A DNA stretch of 64,000 bases from CAVTWD01 sp963738325 (GCA_963738325.1 CAVTWD010000009.1:682001-746000), one strand, 5' to 3'. Shown: positions 53,930 to 62,483, counted from the stretch's first letter. The notes: generated by a model from the sequence alone, not told the origin. Translations and numbers: made by a program.

Positions 53930-54625
53930 TCAGGATGCCCCAATGACGAGCTGATCGGTCGCCACCCAATGCCCGGGCCCGGCAAGGGCGGCCCGCAACC
54001 GCTGCAGGTACTCGGGCCGTGGGATGGCGACCACCCCGAGGCTGGCCAGGTGAGCCGTGCGCCACTGGACGTCGAGCAGCTCGATCCCCGAGGCCCGGAG
54101 GTGATCGACCAGCCCGACAAGGGCGACCTTTGACGCGTCCGTCGCGCGGGAGAACATGGACTCCCCCGCGAAGAGTCCGTCGATGCTGACGCCGTAGAGC
54201 CCGCCCACCAACTCACCCCTCGGCGTCCACGCCTCGACGCTGTGTACCCAACCGAGCTGGTGGAGGCGGGCGTAGGCGTCGACGAACGCGGGCGTGATCC
54301 ATCCGCCGTGGCGGTTCGGCGTGGCGCACGCCTCCATGACCGCCCGGAACGACGTGTCGACACGCAGCTCGTAGCGGCGCAACGAGCGTCGGAGCGACCG
54401 GCTGACCCGCAGGCTGTCGAAGGGCAAAACGCCGCGCGGGTCGGGTGACCACCAGCCGAGACGGCGGCGCCCGACCGGCATCGGGAAGAGGCCGCTGCGG
54501 TACGCGGCGAGGAGCGTGCCCGGGACGAGATCCCCGCCGATGCACACGAGACCCGCCGCGTCGGCGTGCGCCGGGGGCGGGAACGACCACCGGTTGGGCG
54601 GTGGCTCGACGGGAGGGTGGATCAC
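53930..54625 (-). CDS. aat: Leucyl/phenylalanyl-tRNA--protein transferase
   Basis: 231 residues from GTG 54625, with GGTAGGGGG before it. RWSFPPPAHADAAGLVCIGG and DLVPGTLLAAYRSGLFPMP are the N-terminal signature; RRRLGWWSPDPRGVLPFDSL, HGGWITPAFVDAYARLHQLG, WVHSVEAWTPRGELVGGLYG and GIELLDVQWRTAHLASLGVV complete it. Adds Leu or Phe to proteins for N-end-rule degradation. Its start is 4 bp after the stop of the dehydrogenase gene, so they are likely co-transcribed. Confidence 0.93.
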   Translation of the reverse strand: MIHPPVEPPPNRWSFPPPAHADAAGLVCIGGDLVPGTLLAAYRSGLFPMPVGRRRLGWWSPDPRGVLPFDSLRVSRSLRRSLRRYELRVDTSFRAVMEACATPNRHGGWITPAFVDAYARLHQLGWVHSVEAWTPRGELVGGLYGVSIDGLFAGESMFSRATDASKVALVGLVDHLRASGIELLDVQWRTAHLASLGVVAIPRPEYLQRLRAALAGPGHWVATDQLVIGAS

Positions 54626-54629
54626 CCCC

Positions 54630-55490
54630 CTACCGATAGTCGAAGAAGCCCCGTCCCGCCTTGCGACCGAGGAAGCCTGCCGCCACCATGCGCCGGAGCG
54701 TGGGAACGGGCGCGAAGTTGGGGTCGCGGAACTCGGCGTAGAGCGCCTCGAGGATCGCGACCGACGTGTCGAGCCCCACCAGGTCGAGCAACGCGAAGGG
54801 CCCCATGGGGAAGTTGCAGCCGCCCTTCATCGCGGTGTCGATGTCGTCGACGGTGGCGGTGCCCTGTTCGTAGAGGCGCACTGCGTTGTTCAAGTAGGGG
54901 AAGAGCAGCGCGTTCACGATGAACCCGGCGCGGTCCTTCACCTCCACCGGGTCCTTGCCGCAGGCCACGGCGAAGGCCCGGACCGCCTCCAACGTGTCGT
55001 CGTCGGCGGTCAACGGCCGCACCACCTCGACCAGACTCATGGCCGGCGCCGGGTTGAAGAAGTGGAGGCCGCAGACGCGCTCGGGCCGCCCGGTCTCCAC
55101 GGCCAACTCGATGACCGGCAGCGTGGAGGTGTTGGTGGCGAAGATCGCCTCGGGCTGGCAGGCGTGGTCCAGCTCACGGAAGACCTGCTTCTTGACAGCG
55201 AGATCCTCCACCACCGATTCGATGACGAGGTCGCAGTCGTGCAAGTCGGTCATCGCCGCGGTGGGGGTGACGCGGGCCAAAGCGGCGTCGCGTTCCGCCG
55301 CCTCGAGACGACCCTTGTCCACCTGGCGGGTGAGCGAGCGCTCCAACGCCACGACCATGGCGTCCGCGCTGGCCGGATGGCGCGATCGCAGGACCACGTC
55401 ATGGCCGGCCCGGGAGGCCACCTCGGCGACGCCGACACCCATGATGCCGGAGCCAACGATCCCGACCTTCTTGATCTTGGGTGTATCCAT
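54630..55490 (-). CDS. 3-hydroxybutyryl-CoA dehydrogenase
   Basis: 286 residues. The NAD site is IKKVGIVGSGIMGVGVAEVA. The catalytic region is ESVVEDLAVKKQVFRELDHA, FATNTSTLPVIELA, RVCGLHFFNPAPAMSLVEVV (catalytic His and Glu) and DRAGFIVNALLFPYLNNAVR, ending LGRKAGRGFFDYR. It converts 3-hydroxyacyl-CoA to 3-ketoacyl-CoA; FadB2/Hbd-like. Co-directional with aat. Confidence 0.93.
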   Translation of the reverse strand: MDTPKIKKVGIVGSGIMGVGVAEVASRAGHDVVLRSRHPASADAMVVALERSLTRQVDKGRLEAAERDAALARVTPTAAMTDLHDCDLVIESVVEDLAVKKQVFRELDHACQPEAIFATNTSTLPVIELAVETGRPERVCGLHFFNPAPAMSLVEVVRPLTADDDTLEAVRAFAVACGKDPVEVKDRAGFIVNALLFPYLNNAVRLYEQGTATVDDIDTAMKGGCNFPMGPFALLDLVGLDTSVAILEALYAEFRDPNFAPVPTLRRMVAAGFLGRKAGRGFFDYR

Positions 55491-55587
55491 GGCGCGATGT
55501 TACCGCACGGTAGGGGAATGTGAAAAAAGTCCGGACCTTGGTCCCGTCGATTCATCCTCAGGTCGCCGAATGGCAACCGAACACCGG

Positions 55588-55593
55588 TACGGT
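55588..55593 (+). promoter_or_regulatory. Leaderless -10-like box TACGGT
   Basis: TACGGT followed by 6 nt and the GTG at 55600. No ribosome site is present upstream. Confidence 0.5.
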
Positions 55594-55599
55594 CTATCT

Positions 55600-56376
55600 G
55601 TGAGCACCGTCGACACCACCAACGAGACCAGCCGTCTCATCGCCCTCACCGCGGTGCACAACTTCCGTGACCTGGGCGGCTACCGCGCGAAGGACGGCCG
55701 GAGCACCCGGTGGCGGACGCTGTTTCGTGCCGACGGCCTCTACAAGCTCACCGCCGACGACCTCGAGGTGGTGCGGGCGCTCGGCATCCGAACCGTCCTC
55801 GACCTGCGCACGGAGCGGGAGCTGGAGGTCCGGGGCCGCTATCCCGTCGACGACCACACCGTCTGGTTCCACCATCTCCCCGTCATCGACGTCACCTGGG
55901 ACCCGGGTGAAGTGGTCGATCCCACCGCCCCGCCGAGCCAGTTCCTCCTCAGCAAGTACCTCGAGATGCTCGAGATGGGCGAGCCTCGCCTGGCCCAGGC
56001 CTTCCGGCTCCTCGCCCTGCCCGGCGCCCTCCCGGCGGTGTTCCACTGCGCGGCGGGTAAGGACCGCACCGGGTTGCTGGCCGCCCTCGTGCTCTCGGCG
56101 CTCGGGGTGAGCGACGAAGACGTCGTGGCCGACTATGCCCTCACCACCGCGGCCATGGAACGGATGCGGGCGTGGTCCGAGGTGAACAACCCCGAGTACT
56201 TCGCGTACATGCAGCGCCAGCCTTCGGCTTTCCTCGTGGCCGATCCCGAGGCGATGGCCGGGCTGCTCCAGCTCATCCGCGCCGTCCACGGCTCGACGCG
56301 TGAGTACGTGATCGGCCTCGGGGTGCCTTCCGTCGTCCTCGCCGAGCTCGAAGGGGCGCTCGTCGAGCCTGCCTGA
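55600..56376 (+). CDS. Tyrosine-protein phosphatase (PTPase/LipA-SidE-like, actinobacterial PtpB type)
   Basis: 258 residues from GTG 55600; an ATG at 55570 is also in frame. VHNFRDLGGYRAKDGR and RTLFRADGLYKLTADDLEVV open the family fold. The P-loop is HCAAGKDRTG with nucleophile Cys150 and Arg156. HHLPVIDVTWDPGEVVDPTA lies between. The family (Y_phosphatase3/PtpB-like) hydrolyses phosphotyrosine or phosphoinositides. The Lys in the P-loop (AGKDRTG) is typical of the triple-specificity enzymes. Confidence 0.88.
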   Translation: MSTVDTTNETSRLIALTAVHNFRDLGGYRAKDGRSTRWRTLFRADGLYKLTADDLEVVRALGIRTVLDLRTERELEVRGRYPVDDHTVWFHHLPVIDVTWDPGEVVDPTAPPSQFLLSKYLEMLEMGEPRLAQAFRLLALPGALPAVFHCAAGKDRTGLLAALVLSALGVSDEDVVADYALTTAAMERMRAWSEVNNPEYFAYMQRQPSAFLVADPEAMAGLLQLIRAVHGSTREYVIGLGVPSVVLAELEGALVEPA

Positions 56377-56399
56377 CGCTTCGGGGACGCGGTGCCGGT

Positions 56400-56405
56400 T
56401 ACGGT
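56400..56405 (+). promoter_or_regulatory. Leaderless -10-like box TACGGT
   Basis: TACGGT followed by 8 nt and the GTG at 56414. No ribosome site is seen. Confidence 0.45.
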
Positions 56406-56413
56406 CGGCGCCC

Positions 56414-56917
56414 GTGTCGCCGAGGATCGGGGACCGGATGGGGCATGCGTGGCTGGCGTCGTTCTTCGCGTCGCCCGTGCTCCAACGCCATCGCGATCGG
56501 CTGAGGACGCTCGAGCGTGGCGACGTCGTCCACTTGGGGCACCCCGGTACGACGGCCGCGCTCGCCTCGCGCCCTGATGAGTCGGCGGACACCGTCGTCA
56601 GCGTCCTCACCCTGTGCGCGGTCACCGATCTGGCGGCCACCTTGCGCCAGGTACGGCGCGTGCTGCGGCCGGGCGGCCGTTTCCTCTTCCTCGAGCACGT
56701 CCCCGACTGGAGGGGGGCGCGGCGCCCCACCGACCTCGTCGGCCCCGCCTGGCGGTGGATGGGAGGCGGCTGCGACCCGCGGCGCGACATCCCGGGGGCC
56801 GTCCGCAGCGCGGGGTTCAAGCTGCGCGACCTGGAACGATTCACCGTCCCTACGTTGGCCATCCCCCTCCGGGGCTGCGTCGCCGGCGTGGCCGAGCGTC
56901 CGGAGGTCGCGCCGTGA
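56414..56917 (+). CDS. Truncated class I SAM methyltransferase-like protein
   Basis: 167 residues from GTG 56414. The part SADTVVSVLTLCAVTDLAAT, LRQVRRVLRPGGRFLFLEHV and FKLRDLERFTVPTLAIPLRG matches the second half of methyltransferase-11/UbiE-like domains. The glycine-rich motif I that binds SAM is not visible, and the N-terminus (WLASFFASPVLQRHRDRLRT) is short. It may bind lipids or be inactive. It overlaps the S51 peptidase by GTGA. Confidence 0.65.
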   Translation: MSPRIGDRMGHAWLASFFASPVLQRHRDRLRTLERGDVVHLGHPGTTAALASRPDESADTVVSVLTLCAVTDLAATLRQVRRVLRPGGRFLFLEHVPDWRGARRPTDLVGPAWRWMGGGCDPRRDIPGAVRSAGFKLRDLERFTVPTLAIPLRGCVAGVAERPEVAP

Positions 56918-57582
56918 GCGGGACGGTGGCGCTCGTGGGCGGCGGCGAGTTCGGGCCCGGCTGCGAGTTCGACCGCGAGCTGCTCGGGGCGGCGGGCCGC
57001 GGCGACGTGCTCGTCCTCCCCACGGCGGCCGCCTTCGAGCATCCGCAACGGGTCGTGGAGCGAGCCGAGCGTTGGTTCGCCGGCCTGGGCGCGTCGGCCA
57101 GCGCCGTCATGGTTGTCTCGCGACCGGACGCGTTCGTGGCCGAGCACGTCGAGCGCATCCGGGCCAGTCGCTTCACCTACCTTGCCGGCGGCTCCCCGAT
57201 GCATCTCCGCTCGGTGGTCAAGGACACGCCCCTGTGGGATGCGCTCCGCGCCGCACTCGACGACGGAGGTGTCGTGGCCGCCTCCTCGGCCGGGGCGATG
57301 GTGGCGTCCGACCCGATGGTCGATCCTCGGGGCGGCGCGTTCACGCTCGGGCTGGGTCTCGTGCGCCGGATCGCGGTGGTGCCCCAGGTCGAGCAGTGGT
57401 CGGCCGACCGGCTCCACCGCACGCTCGATCTGGCCGCCGACGACGACGAGTTGACGGTGCTGACCCTGGAGTCAGCGAGTGCCGCGATCCGTGGCCCCGA
57501 CGGTCGCTGGAGGGCCCACGGCCGGGTGTCGGTCTACCGCGGCCACGCCCCGGTCGGCATCGAGGCCCTCAACTCTGGGTGA
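56914..57582 (+). CDS. Peptidase S51 family (cyanophycinase/dipeptidase E-like)
   Basis: 222 residues from GTG 56914. VALVGGGEFGPGCEFDRELL, VLVLPTAAAFEHPQRVVERA, TYLAGGSPMHLRSVVKDTPL and VVAASSAGAMVASDPMVDPR give the S51 fold with the nucleophile Ser in SSAGAM. The Asp/Glu and His partners are less certain. Likely a cytosolic peptidase or amidase. Its 3' end overlaps the convergent cyclophilin gene by 14 bp. Confidence 0.82.
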   Translation: MSGTVALVGGGEFGPGCEFDRELLGAAGRGDVLVLPTAAAFEHPQRVVERAERWFAGLGASASAVMVVSRPDAFVAEHVERIRASRFTYLAGGSPMHLRSVVKDTPLWDALRAALDDGGVVAASSAGAMVASDPMVDPRGGAFTLGLGLVRRIAVVPQVEQWSADRLHRTLDLAADDDELTVLTLESASAAIRGPDGRWRAHGRVSVYRGHAPVGIEALNSG

Positions 57583-58438
57583 TGGTCACCTTGCTGACGG
57601 TGACGGGTCGGTTCGGCGCCCCGCCCAGGCCGCTGCTCGGGTCGTCCTTGTTCAGGGCGAGGATCTTCTGCAGCACGTCTTGGCCCTTGGTGACCTTCCC
57701 GAAGGTGACGTAGGTGCCCTGCGCGTCGAGGTTGGACACCTTCGGCCCGACCCCGAAGAAGAACTGGCCGCCGCCGCTGTTGGGGGCATCGCTGCGGGCC
57801 ATCACCAGGTCGCCCGCCTGATAGGTGAACGGCCCCTTGCCCCCGCTATCGCTCCAGGTGAACGTGCCGCCCTCGTCGGGGATCGTGTAGCCGGGATCAT
57901 CGGCATTGGTCTTGCCGCCCCCCTGGATGATGTCGATCGACGTGTCCGTTCGGAAGATGCTCGACCCGTCGTAGTAGTGCCACCCGCTGAGGGTCACGAA
58001 GTTGTTGGTCGTGCCCGGCGTCCTGGTCGTGTCGAGCTTCACCACGACCTGCCCTTCGCTCGTGTCGAACGTCGCCGTGTACGGCTTCTTGGGGTCGATG
58101 CACTGCTTGGGCGCGGCGGTGAAGGTGGTCTTCTTGGCCCCGGACCCGTCGACCGGGGGGCACGGGCCCGTCCCGTAGGCGAACGACGTGCCGGTGACGA
58201 CGGTGGTGGGAGCGATGGAGGTGGCGCTCGTGGCGTCGGTGGTGGGCGTCGACGAAGAGCTCGAGCTGCTGCGATTGATCAGCCACGACAAGCCGAAGAG
58301 GGCGGCGGCCCCGGCCACGATGATCGCCCCCCACCGGATGATGCGGCTCTTGGTGCGGGCCCGCCGCTCCTGCACCTGGAGCTGCTCGAGGCGGTACTGC
58401 CGGTTGGCCTTCTGTCGTTCGCGCTTGGCGGTGCCCAC
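57569..58438 (-). CDS. Membrane-anchored cyclophilin-type peptidyl-prolyl isomerase
   Basis: 289 residues from GTG 58438. A charged N-terminus (RERQKANRQYRLEQLQVQER) precedes one membrane helix (IIRWGAIIVAGAAALFGLSW), a Ser-rich linker, then the cyclophilin domain: TATFDTSEGQVVVKLDTTRT, PGTTNNFVTLSGWHYYDGSS, IFRTDTSIDIIQGGG, GGGQFFFGVGPKVSNLDAQG, TYVTFGKVTKGQDVL. Acts outside the membrane on exported proteins. The GTG is preceded by a TAGGCT box 9 nt away. Confidence 0.9.
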   Translation of the reverse strand: MGTAKRERQKANRQYRLEQLQVQERRARTKSRIIRWGAIIVAGAAALFGLSWLINRSSSSSSSTPTTDATSATSIAPTTVVTGTSFAYGTGPCPPVDGSGAKKTTFTAAPKQCIDPKKPYTATFDTSEGQVVVKLDTTRTPGTTNNFVTLSGWHYYDGSSIFRTDTSIDIIQGGGKTNADDPGYTIPDEGGTFTWSDSGGKGPFTYQAGDLVMARSDAPNSGGGQFFFGVGPKVSNLDAQGTYVTFGKVTKGQDVLQKILALNKDDPSSGLGGAPNRPVTVSKVTITQS

Positions 58439-58482
58439 GAAGGGCCCAGCCTAACGACCCGCTCCCAGCCGGAGGCGTCGGG

Positions 58483-58488
58483 TACCGT
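58483..58488 (+). promoter_or_regulatory. Leaderless -10-like box TACCGT
   Basis: TACCGT followed by 7 nt and the GTG start of lysC at 58496. No ribosome site is seen. Confidence 0.5.
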
Positions 58489-58495
58489 CGACACA

Positions 58496-59746
58496 GTGGC
58501 GCTCCTGGTGCAGAAGTACGGCGGCACTTCGGTGGCCGACGCGGACCGCATGCGGGCCGTCGCCGAGCACATCGCGTTCACCAGCGCGCAGGGCCACGAC
58601 CTCGTCGTGGTGGTCAGCGCCATGGGCAAGGAGACCGACAACCTCATCGCGTTGGCCGACGCCGTCTCGACCACCCAGCCAGGGCGCGAGCTCGACATGC
58701 TCCTCACCGTGGGGGAGCGCAAGTCGATGGCGCTGTTGTGCATGGCCCTCGCCGACCTCGGCATCGAGGCGGTGAGCTTCACCGGGAGCCAGGTCGGCAT
58801 CGTCACCGACAACGTGCACGGCAAGGCCAAGATCCTCGAAGTGAAGGGTGACCGGGTGCGCGAAGCCCTGGCCCAGGGCAAGTTGTGCGTCGTCGCCGGC
58901 TTCCAAGGGATCTCCCTCGACAAGGAGATCACGACGTTGGGCCGGGGCGGCTCGGACACCACTGCGGTGGCGCTGGCCGCGGCATTCGGGGCCGACAGCT
59001 GCGAGATCTACACCGACGTCACCGGGGTGTTCTCCGCTGACCCGCGCATCGTGCCCTCGGCGCGGAAGCTGCTCCGCATCAGCTTCGAGGAGATGCTCGA
59101 GATGTCCGCCTCGGGCGGGCGCGTGCTGATCCTCCGCTCGGTCGAGTTCGCCCGTAACCACCACGTCCCGATCCACGTCCGTTCGAGCTTCACCTGGGAG
59201 CCGGGCACGTGGGTCACCGAGGAGGACCCCTCGATGGAGGAGCCGATCATCTCCGGCGTCACGCACGACGTCACCGAGGCCAAGGTCACGGTGGAACAGG
59301 TGCCCGATCGCCCCGGCATCGCCGCCCGGCTCTTCCGGGCGCTCGCCGACGCCGCCGTCAACGTCGACATGATCGTGCAGAACACGTCCCACGCCGGCAC
59401 CACCGATATCTCCTTCACCGTCCCGAAGGCCGATCTGGCCGTGGCCGAGAAGATCGTGAGCGACATCGCCCAGGAGATCTCCGCGGGTGGCGTCAGCCAC
59501 GACGACGACATCGCGAAGGTCAGCCTCGTCGGTTCGGGCATGAAGACCAGCCCGGGGATCGCGGCGACGATGTTCGAGACGCTGGCCGCCAACGGGGTCA
59601 ACATCGAGATGATCTCCACGTCGACCATTCGCATCACCTGTGTCGTCGCCCGTATCGACATGGAGCGGGCCGTCCGAGCCCTTCACACCGCGTTCGGGTT
59701 GGACTCCGACACGATGTACAGCGCCCCGCTGCCGGAGCGTCGCTGA
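58496..59746 (+). CDS. lysC: Aspartate kinase
   Basis: 416 residues. The start QKYGGTSVADADRMR is the family signature. VVVSAMGKETDNLIALADAV, TVGERKSMALLCMALADLGI, GSDTTAVALAAAFGADSCEI, YTDVTGVFSADPRIVPSARK form the kinase domain; two ACT domains follow (VEQVPDRPGIAARLFRALAD and VGSGMKTSPGIAATMFETLA), which bind lysine or threonine as feedback signals. First step of the aspartate family. Followed 70 bp later by asd. Confidence 0.95.
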   Translation: MALLVQKYGGTSVADADRMRAVAEHIAFTSAQGHDLVVVVSAMGKETDNLIALADAVSTTQPGRELDMLLTVGERKSMALLCMALADLGIEAVSFTGSQVGIVTDNVHGKAKILEVKGDRVREALAQGKLCVVAGFQGISLDKEITTLGRGGSDTTAVALAAAFGADSCEIYTDVTGVFSADPRIVPSARKLLRISFEEMLEMSASGGRVLILRSVEFARNHHVPIHVRSSFTWEPGTWVTEEDPSMEEPIISGVTHDVTEAKVTVEQVPDRPGIAARLFRALADAAVNVDMIVQNTSHAGTTDISFTVPKADLAVAEKIVSDIAQEISAGGVSHDDDIAKVSLVGSGMKTSPGIAATMFETLAANGVNIEMISTSTIRITCVVARIDMERAVRALHTAFGLDSDTMYSAPLPERR

Positions 59747-59803
59747 GCGCCTCGCCAGCCTCACTGCTTGCGATATGCCCGGAGGCCGGCCTCGGCCCGC
59801 CGG

Positions 59804-59809
59804 TAGCCT
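59804..59809 (+). promoter_or_regulatory. Leaderless -10-like box TAGCCT
   Basis: TAGCCT followed by 7 nt and the ATG of asd at 59817; no ribosome site. It suggests asd has its own start in addition to read-through from lysC. Confidence 0.4.
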
Positions 59810-59816
59810 TGGCCAG

Positions 59817-60845
59817 ATGCACGTCGCGATCGTCGGCGCCACCGGGCAAGTCGGCGGGGTCATGCGCCGCATCCTCGAGGAGCGTCGCTTCCCCGTCACC
59901 TCGCTGCGGTACTTCGCCTCGGCGCGGTCCGTGGGCCGCACGATCCCGTGGCAGGGCGTCGACATCCCCGTGGAGGACGCCGCCGTTGCCGATCCGTCCG
60001 GTGTCGAGGTGGCCCTGTTCTCCGCGGGCGCGGCGGGCAGCCGGGTGCTGGCCCCCCGCTTCGCCGCGGCGGGCGCGGTCGTGATCGACAACTCGTCGGC
60101 GTGGCGCATGGATCCCGACGTCCCCCTCGTCGTGACGGAGGTGAATCCCGAGGCCGTCGATCATCGACCGAAGGGCATCATCGCCAACCCGAACTGCACG
60201 ACCATGGCCGCCATGCCGGCGCTCAAGGCGCTCCACGACGAGGCGGGCCTGCGGCGGATCGTCGTCAGCACCTACCAGGCCGTGTCGGGGGCTGGGCTGG
60301 CCGGGGTGGAGGAGCTCGACGAGCAGGTGCGCAAGGTTTACGACCGGGCCGCCGCGCTGACCCACGACGGCTCGGCCGTCGAGTTCCCGCCGCCTTCGAA
60401 GTTCGCCCGCCCGGTGGCGTTCAACGTGCTTCCCATCGCGGGGAAGGTCGTCGAGGACGGCGAGACCGACGAGGAGCAGAAGCTCCGCAACGAGAGCCGC
60501 AAGATCCTGGGGATCCCCGACCTCCTCGTCTCCGGAACCTGCGTGCGGGTCCCCGTCTTCACCGGTCATTCCCTCAGCATCAACGCCGAGTTCGAGCGGC
60601 CCATCTCCCCGGCGCGGGCGACCGAGGTGCTGGCCACCGCCCCGGGCGTCGAGGTGAGCGACGTGCCGATGCCGCTCGAGGCCGCCGGTCGCGACCCGAC
60701 CTTCGTGGGGCGTATCCGCCGCGACCCCGGCGTGCCCGAGGGGCGCGGGCTCGCCCTCTTCGTGTCCAACGACAACCTCCGCAAGGGGGCGGCCCTGAAC
60801 GCGGTCCAGATCGCCGAGCTCGTTCTCGCCTCCCGGGCGAGCTGA
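59817..60845 (+). CDS. asd: Aspartate-semialdehyde dehydrogenase
   Basis: 342 residues. VAIVGATGQVGGVMRRILEE is the NADP loop, IIANPNCTTMAAMPALKALH carries the catalytic Cys127, and VFTGHSLSINAEFERPISPA carries the catalytic His251. QAVSGAGLAGVEELDEQV and GHSLS fit the family. Converts aspartyl phosphate to the semialdehyde for lysine, methionine and threonine. Acts with the lysC product encoded just upstream. Confidence 0.95.
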   Translation: MHVAIVGATGQVGGVMRRILEERRFPVTSLRYFASARSVGRTIPWQGVDIPVEDAAVADPSGVEVALFSAGAAGSRVLAPRFAAAGAVVIDNSSAWRMDPDVPLVVTEVNPEAVDHRPKGIIANPNCTTMAAMPALKALHDEAGLRRIVVSTYQAVSGAGLAGVEELDEQVRKVYDRAAALTHDGSAVEFPPPSKFARPVAFNVLPIAGKVVEDGETDEEQKLRNESRKILGIPDLLVSGTCVRVPVFTGHSLSINAEFERPISPARATEVLATAPGVEVSDVPMPLEAAGRDPTFVGRIRRDPGVPEGRGLALFVSNDNLRKGAALNAVQIAELVLASRAS

Positions 60846-60860
60846 GCCGCCACCCGTCGT

Positions 60861-61142
60861 TCAGCAGCGGCAGGGCATCGCCGCGCACTTCGGGCATCCG
60901 GCCGCGAAGCGGGCGGCGCCTTCGTCGAGGCTGATGCCGAGCTGGTTGGCCAACGACGCCAGCCACGCCAAAACGTCGCCCAGCTCCCGCACCTGGTCCC
61001 CGCGGTCACCCTTGCGGACGGCCTGGGCGAGCTCCCCCAACTCCTCGGTCAGCCACGCGATCGCACTCGTCACGCCGCGTTGGCGGTCCTGCTCGCCGTA
61101 GGTGCGCTCCATCAAGTCCTGGAGATGTGCGAGCTCCACCAC
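60861..61142 (-). CDS. MazG-like nucleotide pyrophosphohydrolase with C-terminal Cys cluster
   Basis: 93 residues. AIAWLTEELGELAQAVRKGD has the ExxE pair and RELGDVLAWLASLANQLGIS the second acidic motif, binding Mg2+ in the all-alpha MazG fold. The C-terminus AAGCPKCAAMPCRC carries four cysteines in 10 residues, an unusual tail for this family. TACCGT (minus strand, plus positions 61147-61152) lies 4 nt before GTG 61142 or 7 nt before GTG 61139. Confidence 0.8.
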   Translation of the reverse strand: MVELAHLQDLMERTYGEQDRQRGVTSAIAWLTEELGELAQAVRKGDRGDQVRELGDVLAWLASLANQLGISLDEGAARFAAGCPKCAAMPCRC

Positions 61143-61146
61143 GACG

Positions 61147-61152
61147 ACGGTA
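61147..61152 (-). promoter_or_regulatory. Leaderless -10-like box TACCGT
   Basis: On the minus strand TACCGT stands 7 nt before the GTG at 61139 (4 nt before that at 61142). Confidence 0.4.
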
Positions 61153-61181
61153 GCCGTGACGGTGCCGGCCTGGTTGGGGCC

Positions 61182-61890
61182 TCAGGAGAGCGCACCCTGC
61201 AAGAGCAGCGGCGTGGTCGGCGCCCGGGAGCCGGTGCGCGGTTCGACGGTGAGGCCGAAGGCGTCGAAACGGGACGCGTCCTCCGGGACGACGGCCAACG
61301 CCCGCTGCCCGGCGTCTGGCCGCACGAGGCCGACCGGCTTGGGCCCCGACTTGTCGATCAGCCAGAGCCGCGTAGGCCTTGTCGGACGCCACCGGCGGGA
61401 GGCCGTCGAGGACGACGACCGTGCGCCCGAGGTTCGACGAGCCCACCACCCGAGCACTGATGCCTTCGCTGCCGGCGAAGCTCTTGGAGGCGGCGTCGGG
61501 CGCGGTCAGCACCCGGCTCACGTCGGCCATGCGATCTAGCTCGTTGTTCGTCGAGACGAGACGGACGGACAGGACGCCGACCACGAGAGCGAGGACCGCG
61601 GCGACGGCCCCCAACACGATGCGCCCGCGCCGGCGCTCGAAGCGGCCGGCTCCGACGACGACGCCTTCCTGGCGGGTGGTCGCCACCGCGTTCATGACCG
61701 CCGCCTTCAGGCTCGCGGGTGGCGGGGTGGCCTCGGCCGCGCCCAGTCGAGCCACGGTGGCTTGGAACTCGGCGACCTCGGTGGCGCAGGTCGCGCAGCG
61801 GCGCAGGTGCCGGTCGAACGCGAGGCGCTCGGCCCCGCTCAGGACGTCGAGTGCATACAGCCCGCTCAGAGCGTGCACGTCGTCGGTCAT
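61182..61890 (-). CDS. Zinc anti-sigma factor, RskA-like (frameshifted)
   Basis: About 235 residues. LSGAERLAFDRHLRRCATCA is the HxxxCxxC zinc anti-sigma motif near residues 28-36. A membrane helix RIVLGAVAAVLALVVGVLSV follows at about 90-110. The outer domain begins NNELDRMADVSRVLTA; at about 61370 the frame shifts to RLWLIDKSGPKPVGLVRPDA, GLTVEPRTGSRAPTTPLL, ending at 61182. Sequesters the sigma factor at the membrane. Start overlaps the sigma stop as ATGA. Confidence 0.87.
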
Positions 61891-62483
61891 GACCCCTCTC
61901 CCAATGTGTCGCGGAGGCGGATCAGGCCGTCGCGTATACGGGTTTTCACGGTACCCAAGGGCACGTCGAGCAAGGCGGCGATCTCCGAGTGCGAGCGGCC
62001 GCTGTAGTAGGCCAGCTCGATCGATTGGCGTTGGAGATCGGTGAGCGAAGCCATGGCGGCCTGGACCCGGAGTTGGTCGAGACGCCCGACCACGGCTTCG
62101 CTGACCGGCTCGGGAGCGATCGCTTCGGGCCGTCCGACCCGCTCGGTGCGGTCGCGGGCCGCTTGCTCGCTGCGCACCCGGTCGATGGCGCGGCGATGGG
62201 CGATGGTCAAGATCCAGGTGCTCGCCTTGCCGCGGCTCGGATCGAACCGGGCGGCGCTGCGCCAGACCTCGACGAGCACCTCCTGAGCGACCTCTTCGGC
62301 CTGAGCCGGATCACGCACGACCCGCAGCACCAGCCCGTAGACCTCGGGCGCGACGAGGTCGTACAGGCGGCTGAAGGCGTCGGCGTCGCCCCGGGCCACC
62401 ATCCGCAAGAGCTCGCCCAACGTTCCGTTCGTCGATGGCTCGGCGGTCGCCGCGGTCGGTTGGTGCAGCGGCGACAGCGTCAT
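61887..62483 (-). CDS. ECF RNA polymerase sigma factor, SigK-like
   Basis: 198 residues. Region 2: AFSRLYDLVAPEVYGLVLRV, AQEVLVEVWRSAARFDPSRG and STWILTIAHRRAIDRVRSEQ. Region 4: SLTDLQRQSIELAYYSGRSH, SEIAALLDVPLGTVKTRIRD. The N-terminal extension of about 25 residues is not conserved. Directs polymerase to stress promoters and is controlled by the RskA-like anti-sigma encoded next. Start ATG 62483. Confidence 0.92.
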   Translation of the reverse strand: MTLSPLHQPTAATAEPSTNGTLGELLRMVARGDADAFSRLYDLVAPEVYGLVLRVVRDPAQAEEVAQEVLVEVWRSAARFDPSRGKASTWILTIAHRRAIDRVRSEQAARDRTERVGRPEAIAPEPVSEAVVGRLDQLRVQAAMASLTDLQRQSIELAYYSGRSHSEIAALLDVPLGTVKTRIRDGLIRLRDTLGEGS

